Positions 1 to 6,991 of a stretch of 64,000 nt of DNA are shown here, one piece after another. A program made the translations under genes and the position numbers. Source of the stretch: Sphingomonas sp. S-NIH.Pt15_0812 (GTDB lineage: Bacteria; Pseudomonadota; Alphaproteobacteria; Sphingomonadales; Sphingomonadaceae). How positions within the stretch are numbered: position 1 is the first letter of the stretch; each line of letters starts with the position of its first letter. The notes under the pieces were generated by a model. It saw only the letters and a program-made list of their open reading frames with translations. It was not told the origin of the DNA and ran no database searches. The stretch lies in assembly GCF_003951315.1 (NCBI RefSeq), contig NZ_QLJH01000015.1, positions 1 to 64,000 of the forward strand, written 5' to 3'.

Positions 1-46
1 AGCTGTAGAACAGCGCCTCCTGCGCCACCGTCCGCTCGCCCATCAT
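1..46 (-). CDS. IS1182-family transposase, N-terminal fragment (runs off the window)
   Basis: Only 15 codons are visible, reading MMGERTVAQEALFYS. This opening resembles the N-terminus of IS1182-type transposases, which typically begin MMG and continue with a QEALFY-like segment before the first catalytic region. Two ATG codons stand in tandem at 46 and 43; the first is taken as the start. The frame is open to the window edge. Nothing can be said about whether the transposase is intact. Confidence 0.6.
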   Translation of the reverse strand, partial: MMGERTVAQEALFYS

Positions 47-124
47 CGGCCCGTCTCCGCTCGCCTCAAGGCAATTGAATCAGACCACCGACACTACTGC
101 AAGCCAGCCTTTTTCAACACAATC
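1..124 (-). mobile_element. 5' end of an IS1182-like insertion sequence (cut by window edge)
   Basis: Read on the minus strand, the element starts at 124 with the terminal sequence GATTGTGTTGAAAAA, has about 75 bp of leader, and enters a transposase reading frame at 46. The same 15-bp end occurs on both ends of the three miniature elements at 475, 1241 and 1952, which identifies it as a terminal inverted repeat. The base pairs just outside the end (125-128) are GGGC, the same four bases that precede the miniature element at 1952. The family assignment rests only on the first residues of the transposase; the rest lies outside the window. Confidence 0.7.
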
Positions 125-154
125 GGGCGATTGCGGAGACTCGAGGGTGCAGCC

Positions 155-433
155 TTACTGCCGTTCGCGACCGATAAAGCCAAATTTGGCGAAGCCAACA
201 TCAGGGTGTTTAGCGATCCAAGCGGACAAGCAGTCGAATGCGCGGTCCGATCGGGCGATTGCGAGTGTCACAGTCGCCCTATCACCTGATTGAACGATTT
301 TCGCAGATGCCTTGCACTGTGCGATGGCCGCTTTGATCGCGCTGACCCCTGCAGCAGGGCCTTCGGCGAATGGAAAAGCCCTAAGGTATTGAGTATGACC
401 GGCTACCAGCAATGACGCTAAAATGAAAATCAT
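155..433 (-). CDS. small predicted secreted protein of unknown function
   Basis: The 92-aa protein begins MIFILASLLVAGHTQ, a short hydrophobic stretch that could be a signal peptide or membrane anchor. Two cysteines (in AQCKAS and FDCLSAW) could form a disulfide after export. The frame stays open upstream into the miniature element at 475-643 as far as 574, but that part is element sequence, so the ATG at 433 is preferred. The C-terminus (KHPDVGFAKFGFIGRERQ) is polar. I do not recognise a family. Small secreted proteins with paired cysteines are frequent among uncharacterised sphingomonad genes, which is a loose resemblance only. It lies between the IS end and the first miniature element and may be mobile cargo. 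Confidence 0.5.
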   Translation of the reverse strand: MIFILASLLVAGHTQYLRAFPFAEGPAAGVSAIKAAIAQCKASAKIVQSGDRATVTLAIARSDRAFDCLSAWIAKHPDVGFAKFGFIGRERQ

Positions 434-474
434 CGCGCTATCCTGCACCCGGAGCAGAAAGGCTGCAATTGGTG

Positions 475-643
475 GATTGTGTTGAAAAACTCCGCCGAGG
501 ATCGAACCTCCCCGACCTCGCGCAACTATGTTGCACAAATCACCCGACCCTGCGCAGTTTGTTTCGGCTCGCAATCTCCCAATGGTCTATAGTTTTACGG
601 TCGGGGTGCGCCATCAGGGCTGCGCGAGTTTTTCAACACAATC
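475..643. mobile_element. MITE copy 1 (169 bp, IS1182-like terminal repeats)
   Basis: The element starts GATTGTGTTGAAAAACTC and ends with the exact reverse complement, giving 18-bp perfect terminal inverted repeats. The outermost 15 bp match the IS end at 110-124. It carries no transposase. The tetranucleotide GGTG precedes it (471-474) and follows it (644-647), consistent with a 4-bp target duplication. The flanks read GCAATT before and GAAAGCGGACATT after, so the insertion split a GCAATT-GGTG-GAAAGCGGAC sequence. Two nearly identical copies are at 1241 and 1952. It is most likely a non-autonomous derivative mobilised by the IS transposase. Confidence 0.85.
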
Positions 644-658
644 GGTGGAAAGCGGACA

Positions 659-1138
659 TTAGGTTTTCGCCAGAATGCGTTCGGCTTGCCCGACCGGAAC
701 GCCGAGGAGTTGGGCAATCCGCTGGGCTGAAATGTCAGGCCGCGTTTTCTTCAAGTCCTCTACAGTCCAGACCAGCGATCCGTCAGTTTGATCGAGAAAG
801 ACGCAGGGGCGAACGCCCAACGCGTGTCCCGTCTCCAACACCTGCTCATAAGTGAGGAACTCTGAAGGCCATTCGTTCTCCGTCAGTATGCGGGTGGCTT
901 CATCGGCATCCAGCCGCCTCAAGAAATGCTCGTCGAAAATGCGCTCCTCTTGCGCGATCATCCAGTCTTGGCCGCATACGCGACATCGCGAGAGGTACAG
1001 CCACCATGCGTCTCCCCCGTGGTCACGCACGTTCTCGATCGTCGCGAACACCCGCTCGTCAAGTGCGTAGCCGCCCATGGGAACGGCTGCCAAGTCGGAC
1101 AAGGATGAGCAGCAGCACGTGTTCGCTGGTTCGGTCAT
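659..1138 (-). CDS. hypothetical protein with CxxC motifs
   Basis: The 159-aa protein has an N-terminal cysteine cluster (NTCCCSSL, about residues 7-14) and a second motif CRVCGQDW near residue 53. Together these could bind a metal as a zinc ribbon. The central part is rich in acidic and aromatic residues. The last 30 residues (ISAQRIAQLLGVPVGQAERIL) look like a helix-turn-helix. The coding strand shows normal high-GC codon use and no frame break, so I regard it as a real gene. No family is recognised. It stands alone between MITE copies 1 and 2, with its stop about 15 bp from copy 1, so it may have been carried with the surrounding mobile DNA. Metal binding and DNA binding are inferences. 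Confidence 0.55.
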   Translation of the reverse strand: MTEPANTCCCSSLSDLAAVPMGGYALDERVFATIENVRDHGGDAWWLYLSRCRVCGQDWMIAQEERIFDEHFLRRLDADEATRILTENEWPSEFLTYEQVLETGHALGVRPCVFLDQTDGSLVWTVEDLKKTRPDISAQRIAQLLGVPVGQAERILAKT

Positions 1139-1168
1139 ACGCCGGTCATACGACTGATAGCGAAGGCC

Positions 1169-1186
1169 CGCTATCGGGCGATAGCG
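1169..1186. repeat. REP-like perfect palindrome
   Basis: The sequence CGCTATCG-GG-CGATAGCG forms an 8-bp perfect hairpin stem about 30 bp upstream of the gene at 659-1138. Hairpins of this CGCTATCG/CGATAGCG type resemble dispersed extragenic palindromes, but only one full copy is in this window, so its repeat status is inferred. Confidence 0.4.
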
Positions 1187-1240
1187 GAATGCCCGTTTTC
1201 AGAATGCAATCCGCGATCCGCCGATGACCGGAATTGGGAG

Positions 1241-1409
1241 GATTGTGTTGAAAAACTCCGCCGAGGATCGAACCTCCCCGACCTCGCGCAACTATGTTGC
1301 ACAAATCACCCGACCCTGCGCAGTTTGTTTCGGCTCGCAATCTCCCAATGGTCTATAGTTTTACGGTCGGGGTGCGCCATCAGGGCTGCGCGAGTTTTTC
1401 AACACAATC
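1241..1409. mobile_element. MITE copy 2 (169 bp)
   Basis: This copy has the same length and orientation as copy 1, with the same perfect 18-bp inverted ends. GGGAG precedes it (1236-1240) and follows it (1410-1414), which gives a 5-bp target duplication. Its flanks are GGAATT before and GATTGCGGACGTT after, the same split-palindrome context as copies 1 and 3. No coding capacity for transposition is present. Confidence 0.85.
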
Positions 1410-1450
1410 GGGAGGATTGCGGACGTTCAGCGGCATGCTAGTTTGATACG

Positions 1451-1858
1451 ATGAACGAAGAGCCTATCGCCCAGCTGCGCAGGCTGCTGATCGAGGAGCA
1501 CGGCATTCCTGCCGCGGACGTGACCAATGACGCCCGTATCGTCCACGATCTTGGTGTCGATGGCGATGATGCGGCAGAACTTTTGCAGCGGCTACACGTC
1601 GATTTCGGCACTGACTTTGAAGCCTTAGACAAACAATGGAAGCTGTTTTTCAACTCCGAGGGGCCGGGTTGGCGGTCGATTCTCCTCGACATCCCTTTGC
1701 TCCTAGTATGCGGCGGCGCGGCTGGCATCATTGTTGGTCGTTATGGTTGGCCAAAAATCATCGCCTACGGCTCAGCAGTGACAGTCTTCTTTGCCGCCTC
1801 ATGGCTCTTCTCACGCTGGTTGGTGCCGAGTTGCGGCCGCTCACCGTGTCAGGGTTAG
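1451..1858 (+). CDS. DUF1493-like acyl-carrier-fold protein with C-terminal membrane segments
   Basis: The 135-aa protein starts at an ATG 10 bp after the TAG of GCATGCTAG. Residues 1-65 show the DUF1493 pattern, a helical fold resembling acyl carrier proteins, with the core IVHDLGVDGDDAAELL followed by a FGTDFEAL segment. The D-L-G-V-D-G-D-D motif replaces the DSL motif of true acyl carrier proteins, so a phosphopantetheine serine is not evident. Residues about 77-120 contain two hydrophobic stretches (ILLDIPLLLVCGGAAGIIVG and KIIAYGSAVTVFFAASWLF) that should span the membrane. It sits alone between MITE copies 2 and 3. DUF1493 proteins have no established role that I can name. The family call is fairly safe and the function unknown. 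Confidence 0.65.
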   Translation: MNEEPIAQLRRLLIEEHGIPAADVTNDARIVHDLGVDGDDAAELLQRLHVDFGTDFEALDKQWKLFFNSEGPGWRSILLDIPLLLVCGGAAGIIVGRYGWPKIIAYGSAVTVFFAASWLFSRWLVPSCGRSPCQG

Positions 1859-1951
1859 CAGAGATAATTCAGGCGGGATGCTGGCCATCGGATCCTACGA
1901 TCGTCCGCTAAAGGACGAGCCGCAGGAACGTCCGAGTGTCTGCAATTGGGC

Positions 1952-2119
1952 GATTGTGTTGAAAAACTCCGCCGAGGATCGAACCTCCCCGACCTCGCGC
2001 AACTATGTTGCACAAATCACCCGACCCTGCGCAGTTTGTTTCGGCTCGCAATCTCCAATGGTCTATAGTTTTACGGTCGGGGTGCGCCATCAGGGCTGCG
2101 CGAGTTTTTCAACACAATC
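1952..2119. mobile_element. MITE copy 3 (168 bp)
   Basis: This copy is identical in layout to copies 1 and 2 except for one deleted C within a CCC run near its centre. The terminal inverted repeats are perfect. Unlike the other copies its flanking bases do not match: GGGC precedes (1948-1951) and GGTG follows (2120-2123). The GGGC matches the bases outside the IS end at 125-128, and GGTG matches the duplication of copy 1. This points to recombination between elements after insertion. Confidence 0.85.
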
Positions 2120-2150
2120 GGTGGTTAGCGGACATTGCGGGTGCGGCGCT

Positions 2151-2591
2151 TCACCAACGTTCCCAATGAGGTTTAGAGATCGCTTTCAAATTCGTAACGC
2201 GAGACAAGACGAGGCGCTCTGGCGCTTGGGGGTGGCTTCCTTCGAGTTGGGAGCGATCCAACCTGACTGTCCCTCGCACATCGGCAAGGGATGCTCGATC
2301 CCATGACTGTCCAATGGCTGGTCGCTTAGCTGCTTCGCGCAGAAGCTGACCTCGGAAGGGACCTTCTACCGCAAAAGAACCTTTCTCGCATTGGGTCGGC
2401 GAAGCGCCGACCAAGGTATCTCCATTTACAAGCTCAGGCGGGGGCAACGTGACTAGGATGGTAACCTGACCAATAACCGTTTGTTGATCGCGGAAATCTT
2501 GAGCTCTCCAACATTGGGGAAGCCGCTTAGGAAGTGCTCGTCCGCATGAGCTTATCGCGAACAGGGCTAATACAAGAACGAGGAAGCGCAT
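2151..2591 (-). CDS. hypothetical lipoprotein
   Basis: With the ATG at 2591 the protein has 146 residues and starts MRFLVLVLALFAISSCG, a signal peptide ending in the lipobox-like ISSC. The predicted lipidated cysteine is residue 16. The mature part has two more cysteines and a polar C-terminus, with no recognised domain. An upstream ATG at 2615 would add eight residues and weaken the signal peptide, so the internal start is chosen. The stop lies about 30 bp from MITE copy 3. Export to the periplasmic face of a membrane is the only prediction the sequence supports. Confidence 0.55.
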   Translation of the reverse strand: MRFLVLVLALFAISSCGRALPKRLPQCWRAQDFRDQQTVIGQVTILVTLPPPELVNGDTLVGASPTQCEKGSFAVEGPFRGQLLREAAKRPAIGQSWDRASLADVRGTVRLDRSQLEGSHPQAPERLVLSRVTNLKAISKPHWERW

Positions 2592-2788
2592 TAGGCACTT
2601 ATCGGAAACTGCCACAAGTTCCGCAAGTGAGGTAAGCGGAACTATGAGCGGGACTCGAAGCCACCGAGCGCTTCACCTGCTAGCAGCGCCCGCTCCAACA
2701 GCGTCAGGGCCAAGATTAGCTTACCAGATGAACGAGCAACTGCAATTAGGGCGCCATGCGATACCAAAGGAGGTCCGCAAGTGGGCGA

Positions 2789-3064
2789 TCACCGCCGGTC
2801 GAACGCAATCGTCTCGGCTGTAGCGAACGGCGGGCTGACCACGGCTTTATACCAATCGGCACGGAAGCCCGGCAGTGCGGATAGATGCGCGATCAGGTCT
2901 GGCCAGCCAACCGCTTCCTCGTGGAACGACCATACATGCCCAGCGATCTCGACATCGCAGCAGATCAAATCCGTCGTAATTTCATCCCGTTTGTAAAAGA
3001 CCACCGCGCAGACATCGGGCAGCGGTAACTGAGCAAGGACGGCTGGCGTGATCGTCATTACCAT
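2789..3064 (-). CDS. hypothetical 91-aa protein
   Basis: The frame is open back to 3466, but the part upstream of 3064 is a low-complexity arginine/proline-rich translation typical of a non-coding GC-rich frame. The ATG at 3064 (MVMTITPAVLAQLPLPD) or the one at 3058 is the likely start. The product is acidic, with a two-cysteine ICCDVEIAG core and a tryptophan-rich second half (HVWSFHEEAVGWPDLIAHL, FRADWYKAV). It has no signal peptide or membrane segment, so it should be cytosolic. Small acidic proteins of this kind are sometimes immunity or antitoxin proteins, but no toxin partner is adjacent. No family is recognised. Confidence 0.5.
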   Translation of the reverse strand: MVMTITPAVLAQLPLPDVCAVVFYKRDEITTDLICCDVEIAGHVWSFHEEAVGWPDLIAHLSALPGFRADWYKAVVSPPFATAETIAFDRR

Positions 3065-3480
3065 ATGATGCCTTGCTAAACGAGAGGCGGCAATTGGGAA
3101 GCACCAAGCCTGCCTCAAGCGACCGGGTTTGGGCGTTAGCGGACACGGGGTATGCCTGCTGCTATTTGGGGTACATCGCCTCAGAAAAGTGCGGAATTGC
3201 GCCGCTGCGGCGGAGGGTATCTCCGCCGCGCACTCGTGCTTTCGGGCGGAAAACGTCGGGGGATCACCCACCGAGCCCGAGAACAATTCGTGCTTTCGAG
3301 TAGGAATTCGTCGGCGGGCGGCGCCACCCGCCGACGATGAAAGGGGCCGGTAAGGCGGCCCTATAACCGCCGGCCTGGGGCCTCGCGAGCGGACCAGGAC
3401 GTGTCTCGGCCCCAGCGCTCCGCTGGGTATGCCGCCAGCCAAGCGCGCCGCGATCGGTGCGCCCATCCCATGAGGTATCG
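3065..3480. other. non-coding stretch upstream of the first integrase
   Basis: I see no convincing gene here. It contains a GCAATTGGGAAG block at about 3089 and a GTTAGCGGACA block at about 3135, the two halves of the motif that the MITEs interrupt elsewhere. It also has a direct repeat (3234 and 3288) and a strong hairpin at about 3310-3334 (GTCGGCGGG with CCCGCCGAC). The position directly upstream of an integrase start suggests an attachment or control region. Confidence 0.4.
3234..3314. repeat. imperfect direct repeat, possible integrase arm sites
   Basis: Two units share TCGTGCTTTCG followed after 3 or 4 bp by GGAA and then CGTCGG; they start at 3234 and 3288, 54 bp apart. Such short direct repeats beside an integrase gene are typical of arm-type binding sites. 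This role is inferred from position only. Confidence 0.35.
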
Positions 3481-4719
3481 ATGCTGACCATCGCGGCCGT
3501 GAAGGCAGCGCGGACGAAGCCGCGCGCCTACAAGATCTACGACGAGCGCGGGCTGTTCCTGTTCGTCGCGCCGTCCGGCCTGAAATCCTATCGGCTGCGC
3601 TTCCGCTTCGGCGGCAAGGAACAGCTGCTCGTCATCGGCAGCCATCCCGAGGTGACTTTGGACCAGGCGCGCGATCGGCGCGATGCGGCGCATGAGCAGA
3701 TCGCGCGCGGCGAAGACCCGCGCGCGGCCGATCGCACGTCGGCCGGCGCCCGGACCTTCGACCAGGCGGCGCGCGCCTGGCACGCGCTGCGCGTTGCCGA
3801 CTGGACGCCGATCCATGCCAGCGACGTGATGGTGAGCCTGGAGCGCGACGTCTTTCCGGCGATCGGCGCGCTGCCGCTCGGCGAGGTGACGCGGCCGCAG
3901 GTGCTGGCGCTGCTGCGCGCGATCGAGGCGCGCGGCGCGAAGGAGACGGCGCGGCGCATCCAGCAGCGCATCTCCTGCGTCTTCAAGCTGGCGATGTCGG
4001 AGGGCTGGTGCGACATCAACCCGGCCGGCGAGGTGACGGAGGGCCTGGCCAAGGCCCGCGCGGGCGGCCGGCATCCGGCGATCGTCGATGCGGCCGAGCT
4101 GCGCGGCCTGCTCGCGGCGGTCGACGCGCTGCGCGCCGCGCCCGTCGTCGTGCTGGCGTCGCGATTCCTGGCGCTGACCGCCGTCCGCCTTGGATCGCTG
4201 CGCGGCGCGCGCTGGGACGAGATCGAGGATCTCGACGGTGCCGAGCCAGTCTGGCGCGTGCCGGCGGCGCGGATGAAGCTCTCGGCCGAGAAGAAGCTTG
4301 ACCCGGCGAACGATCACCTGGTCCCGCTGTCGCCGGCGGCCGTCGCGGTGCTGCGGCGTGTTCGTGCTATCGCGGACGCTTCGCCGCTGATCTTCCCGGC
4401 CGGCAGCGGCACCGCGCCGATCGCCGAACGCGCGATCGGCGACCTGTATCGCCGCGCCGGCTATGCCGGTCGCCATGTGCCGCACGGCTGGCGGGCCAGC
4501 TTCTCGACGATCCTGAACGAGCAGATGCCGGACCAGCGCGGCACGATCGACCGGGCGCTGGGCCATGCCGGCGGCGGCAAGGAGGCGGCCGAGCTGAAGA
4601 TCAATGTCGCGGTCGAGGGGGCGTACAACCGCTCGACACACCTTGGCCCGCGTCGGGCGCTGTTCGATGCCTGGGCGGCGATCCTGGTCGACGGCCCCGC
4701 CGGCGCGACGCTGGATTGA
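3481..4719 (+). CDS. tyrosine recombinase/integrase with N-terminal arm-binding domain
   Basis: The 412-aa protein begins at the ATG at 3481 (MLTIAAVKAARTKPRAYKIYDERGLFLFV), the standard opening of integrases with a DUF4102-type arm DNA-binding domain. The frame extends upstream to 3457, but those eight residues do not fit the family. A core-binding domain follows (about residues 90-190), then the catalytic domain with the full set of residues: R236 in TAVRLGSLRG, H335 and R338 in HGWRASFS, H362 in LGHAGG, and the nucleophile Y382 in EGAYNRS. It should therefore be active. A related integrase lies 1 kb away in the opposite direction. Its normal target is unknown, because no tRNA gene adjoins it. 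Confidence 0.9.
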   Translation: MLTIAAVKAARTKPRAYKIYDERGLFLFVAPSGLKSYRLRFRFGGKEQLLVIGSHPEVTLDQARDRRDAAHEQIARGEDPRAADRTSAGARTFDQAARAWHALRVADWTPIHASDVMVSLERDVFPAIGALPLGEVTRPQVLALLRAIEARGAKETARRIQQRISCVFKLAMSEGWCDINPAGEVTEGLAKARAGGRHPAIVDAAELRGLLAAVDALRAAPVVVLASRFLALTAVRLGSLRGARWDEIEDLDGAEPVWRVPAARMKLSAEKKLDPANDHLVPLSPAAVAVLRRVRAIADASPLIFPAGSGTAPIAERAIGDLYRRAGYAGRHVPHGWRASFSTILNEQMPDQRGTIDRALGHAGGGKEAAELKINVAVEGAYNRSTHLGPRRALFDAWAAILVDGPAGATLD

Positions 4720-4759
4720 GAGGACGGATTTCTCCGCCAATCCCCCCTGGGCAGCCCGG

Positions 4760-4775
4760 GGCGGCGCAAGCCGCC
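4760..4775. terminator. GNRA hairpin between convergent genes
   Basis: GGCGGC-GCAA-GCCGCC forms a 6-bp stem with a GCAA tetraloop 40 bp after the integrase stop and before the convergent winged-helix gene. There is no T-run, so it is only a possible transcript end. The rest of the 192-bp gap shows nothing else I can assign. Confidence 0.3.
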
Positions 4776-4911
4776 ACGCACCGACAGCCGGGTCTTGGCG
4801 GTCGGGTGAGGGGGGGGCGCCATTTCGGCGTGGGGGGATCTCAAACTGTCCGAGCGAAGCTCGCTTCCTTATCTCCTTAAACCTTGGAACCCATCGGGCT
4901 TCGACAAAATG

Positions 4912-5691
4912 TCACCCCGGTGGGGCTTTCGAGGCGAGGCGGGTGGCGAAGGCGATGGCTGCCGCTTCGCGGGTCGCATAATCCTCCGGCGGCTTGACCT
5001 GGGCGGCCGCGATGGCGGCCATGCAGCGCGCCCATCCGACCGGATTGAGCAGGGCAGGGATGCGACATTTGGGCCTGGCGCGCTTCACCAGCGGTGTGCG
5101 ACTGGGCGGCTTGCCTCGGCTCTCCTCGCGCGTTTCGCGGGCGTAGCGTTCGCGCTTCAGCCGGCCGAGCGTCTGATCATAGATTTCACGGAGCCACGGC
5201 GCCCGCCGTGCCAGATCGTCCGGCGAGAAATAGTAGAGGTCGCTGATCTGGATATCCTGGTCGACGCCCGGCGCCGTCGCCAACCCGGTCTTCATCGATC
5301 GGTGGACATAGGTGATGATGCCCAGTTCGGCGAACCGCTTCTTCAGGCGCTGCCAATGGCGCGGGTTGCAGCCCACCCGTTCAGCGATCTGGCTGTTGGC
5401 CAAGTCGTTGGTGCCCGAGAAATGGTCGAAGCCGTGCTTCGGGTCGAACAGCACCTTCAGCGCCGCCACACCAGCGCGGCCGAACAGACCCTGGCTGTAC
5501 TGGACCGCGTTCGCGGTCGCGACTTGCACCTCGTCGATCATCAACAACAACGCCTTGATCGCCAGACGCGCGCTTTCCAGCGTCCCGTCGCCGCCGAGCG
5601 GCGCGTGGATCGCACCTTCGCGGCTGTCGATATCGTAGGTGTGCCGGCGAACGCGGCTCAGGCCGCGTGGGCGAGGGGAGCGCGCGGTCAT
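4912..5691 (-). CDS. winged-helix DNA-binding protein of an integrative element
   Basis: The 259-aa protein has a clear helix-turn-helix in its middle (NSQIAERVGCNPRHWQRLKKRFAELGIITYV, about residues 100-131), preceded by a helical region (LAIKALLLMIDEVQVATANAV) and followed by a segment ending in basic residues. The layout, a long N-terminal helical region plus a winged helix of the type found in replication-initiation and phage regulator proteins, suggests a DNA-binding regulator or replication protein. The start at 5691 lies 19 bp downstream of the integrase stop at 5711 on the same strand, so the two are probably co-transcribed. The exact family is not recognised. An excisionase role is less likely because excisionases are much shorter. 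Confidence 0.55.
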   Translation of the reverse strand: MTARSPRPRGLSRVRRHTYDIDSREGAIHAPLGGDGTLESARLAIKALLLMIDEVQVATANAVQYSQGLFGRAGVAALKVLFDPKHGFDHFSGTNDLANSQIAERVGCNPRHWQRLKKRFAELGIITYVHRSMKTGLATAPGVDQDIQISDLYYFSPDDLARRAPWLREIYDQTLGRLKRERYARETREESRGKPPSRTPLVKRARPKCRIPALLNPVGWARCMAAIAAAQVKPPEDYATREAAAIAFATRLASKAPPG

Positions 5692-5710
5692 GCCGCTGCT
5701 CCCCGACCGC

Positions 5711-6970
5711 TCAGATGCGGCGCGGCCCGGTCAACAATTCCACTGGGTCGACCAGGTCTTGGGTGAGCAGGTCCGCCCACTCCTGCGCCAATTGGCGACG
5801 CCGAGGCATGTAGGACGCCCGATTGTAAGCTGCCTCCACACCCTCGGGTATGTGCGCCAGCATAAGGTCGATTATTGCGCGGTCGCTGATCCGGTCTGCG
5901 ACAGCAGCACGCTCGTTCATCACGGTCGAGAAGGTCGACCGCCAGCCATGAGGAACATGCACGCCGGCAAAGCCCGCGTCGCGATAGGCTTTGCTGATCG
6001 TGCTGTCGCTGATCGGCCGGCGTGGATGGCGCACGCTGCGGAAGATGAGCGCGGCTTTGCCTGAGAACCCCATCGCCACCTTCACCGTCGCGACGGCTTG
6101 TCGAGAGAGGGGGACGACAAAGGCGAAATCCTGATCGCGCTTTCGCTCGACTGCCAGTTTCATCTTGGGGGCCGGAATGCGCCAGATCGGATTGGGGCCG
6201 TCCAGCTCCTCGAACTCTTCCGCCGTTGTCAGCCTCAGAACGGCGGAGCGAACCGCGGTAAGGGCCAGAAGGCGCGAGCCGAGCTTCGTCAGCGGGTGCG
6301 CCGGCTGAGCTTCCACTTTCCGCAACACGTCGCGTGCGGCCTCGATGGTGCGTACGGCCGGGAACTTGCCCTTCGCCACCTTGCCCAGCGCCCGGCCGGC
6401 AACGGCCGCCGGGTCGGTGGTAGCGATGCCGCTGCCGATCGCACGTGCGAAAATCTCTGACAAACGTTGACGCGTCCGATGCGCTGTCTCGATCGCGCCG
6501 CGCGCCTCGATCGGTCGCAGGACTTCCAGCACCAGGGGCGTAGTGATCGAATCGATCGGCAGCGATCCTAGGTGAGGGAAGACATCCTTCTCCAGGCTGC
6601 TCTTCACCAAGGCGGCGTGCCGTTGGGACCAGACCGGTTCCTGGCTTTGCATCCACTCGACCGCCATCGCCTCGAAAGATGCGCCCGCCTGGGCTGTCGC
6701 TGCAGCCTTGCGCTGCCGCTTCTCCAAGGCTGGATCTTGCCCATTCTGCAGAGCGCGAGCCGCGATCGCACGCTTCTCGCGGGCCTCCGCTGCAGTGACG
6801 CCAGGATAGAGGCCGAACGTCAGCCTCTTCTCCTTTCCGCCGATTCGATATTTCCAACGCCAGGATTTCGCGCCACTCGGCAGCACCTCCAGATAGAGGC
6901 CCTGACCGTCGCGAAGCTTGTACGGCTTCTCCTCCGCCTTCGCGCGGCGGCACGCCAAGTCGGTCAGCAC
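5711..6970 (-). CDS. tyrosine recombinase/integrase adjacent to tRNA-Ser
   Basis: The 419-aa integrase shares the architecture of the one at 3481: an arm-binding N-terminus (MLTDLACRRAKAEEKPYKLRDGQGLYLEV), a core-binding domain, and a catalytic domain. The catalytic residues are present: arginine in TAVRSAVLR, HxxR in HGWRSTFS, histidine in LAHIPEG and tyrosine in EAAYNRA. The gene starts about 180 bp from the 3' end of tRNA-Ser and reads away from it, the normal position for a tRNA-targeting integrase in an integrated element. ATGCCCCCA repeats lie between the two. The gene is likely functional. A second copy of the tRNA 3' end, marking the far attachment site, is not visible in this window. 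Confidence 0.9.
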   Translation of the reverse strand: MLTDLACRRAKAEEKPYKLRDGQGLYLEVLPSGAKSWRWKYRIGGKEKRLTFGLYPGVTAAEAREKRAIAARALQNGQDPALEKRQRKAAATAQAGASFEAMAVEWMQSQEPVWSQRHAALVKSSLEKDVFPHLGSLPIDSITTPLVLEVLRPIEARGAIETAHRTRQRLSEIFARAIGSGIATTDPAAVAGRALGKVAKGKFPAVRTIEAARDVLRKVEAQPAHPLTKLGSRLLALTAVRSAVLRLTTAEEFEELDGPNPIWRIPAPKMKLAVERKRDQDFAFVVPLSRQAVATVKVAMGFSGKAALIFRSVRHPRRPISDSTISKAYRDAGFAGVHVPHGWRSTFSTVMNERAAVADRISDRAIIDLMLAHIPEGVEAAYNRASYMPRRRQLAQEWADLLTQDLVDPVELLTGPRRI

Positions 6971-6991
6971 CTGGAAGCCTCCAGTTTGCCG

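Noticed and set aside
486..520. tRNA-like segment in the MITE (GAGGTTCGATCCTC on the minus strand)
   Set aside because: It resembles a T-loop with a four-base stem, but no acceptor, anticodon or D arm can be built around it.
1146..1340. Short minus-strand frame beginning MRAETNCAGSG, also at 1908-2090
   Set aside because: The start and first 33 residues lie within the MITE and recur in each copy; the rest is unconstrained flanking sequence. There is no sign of selection for a protein.
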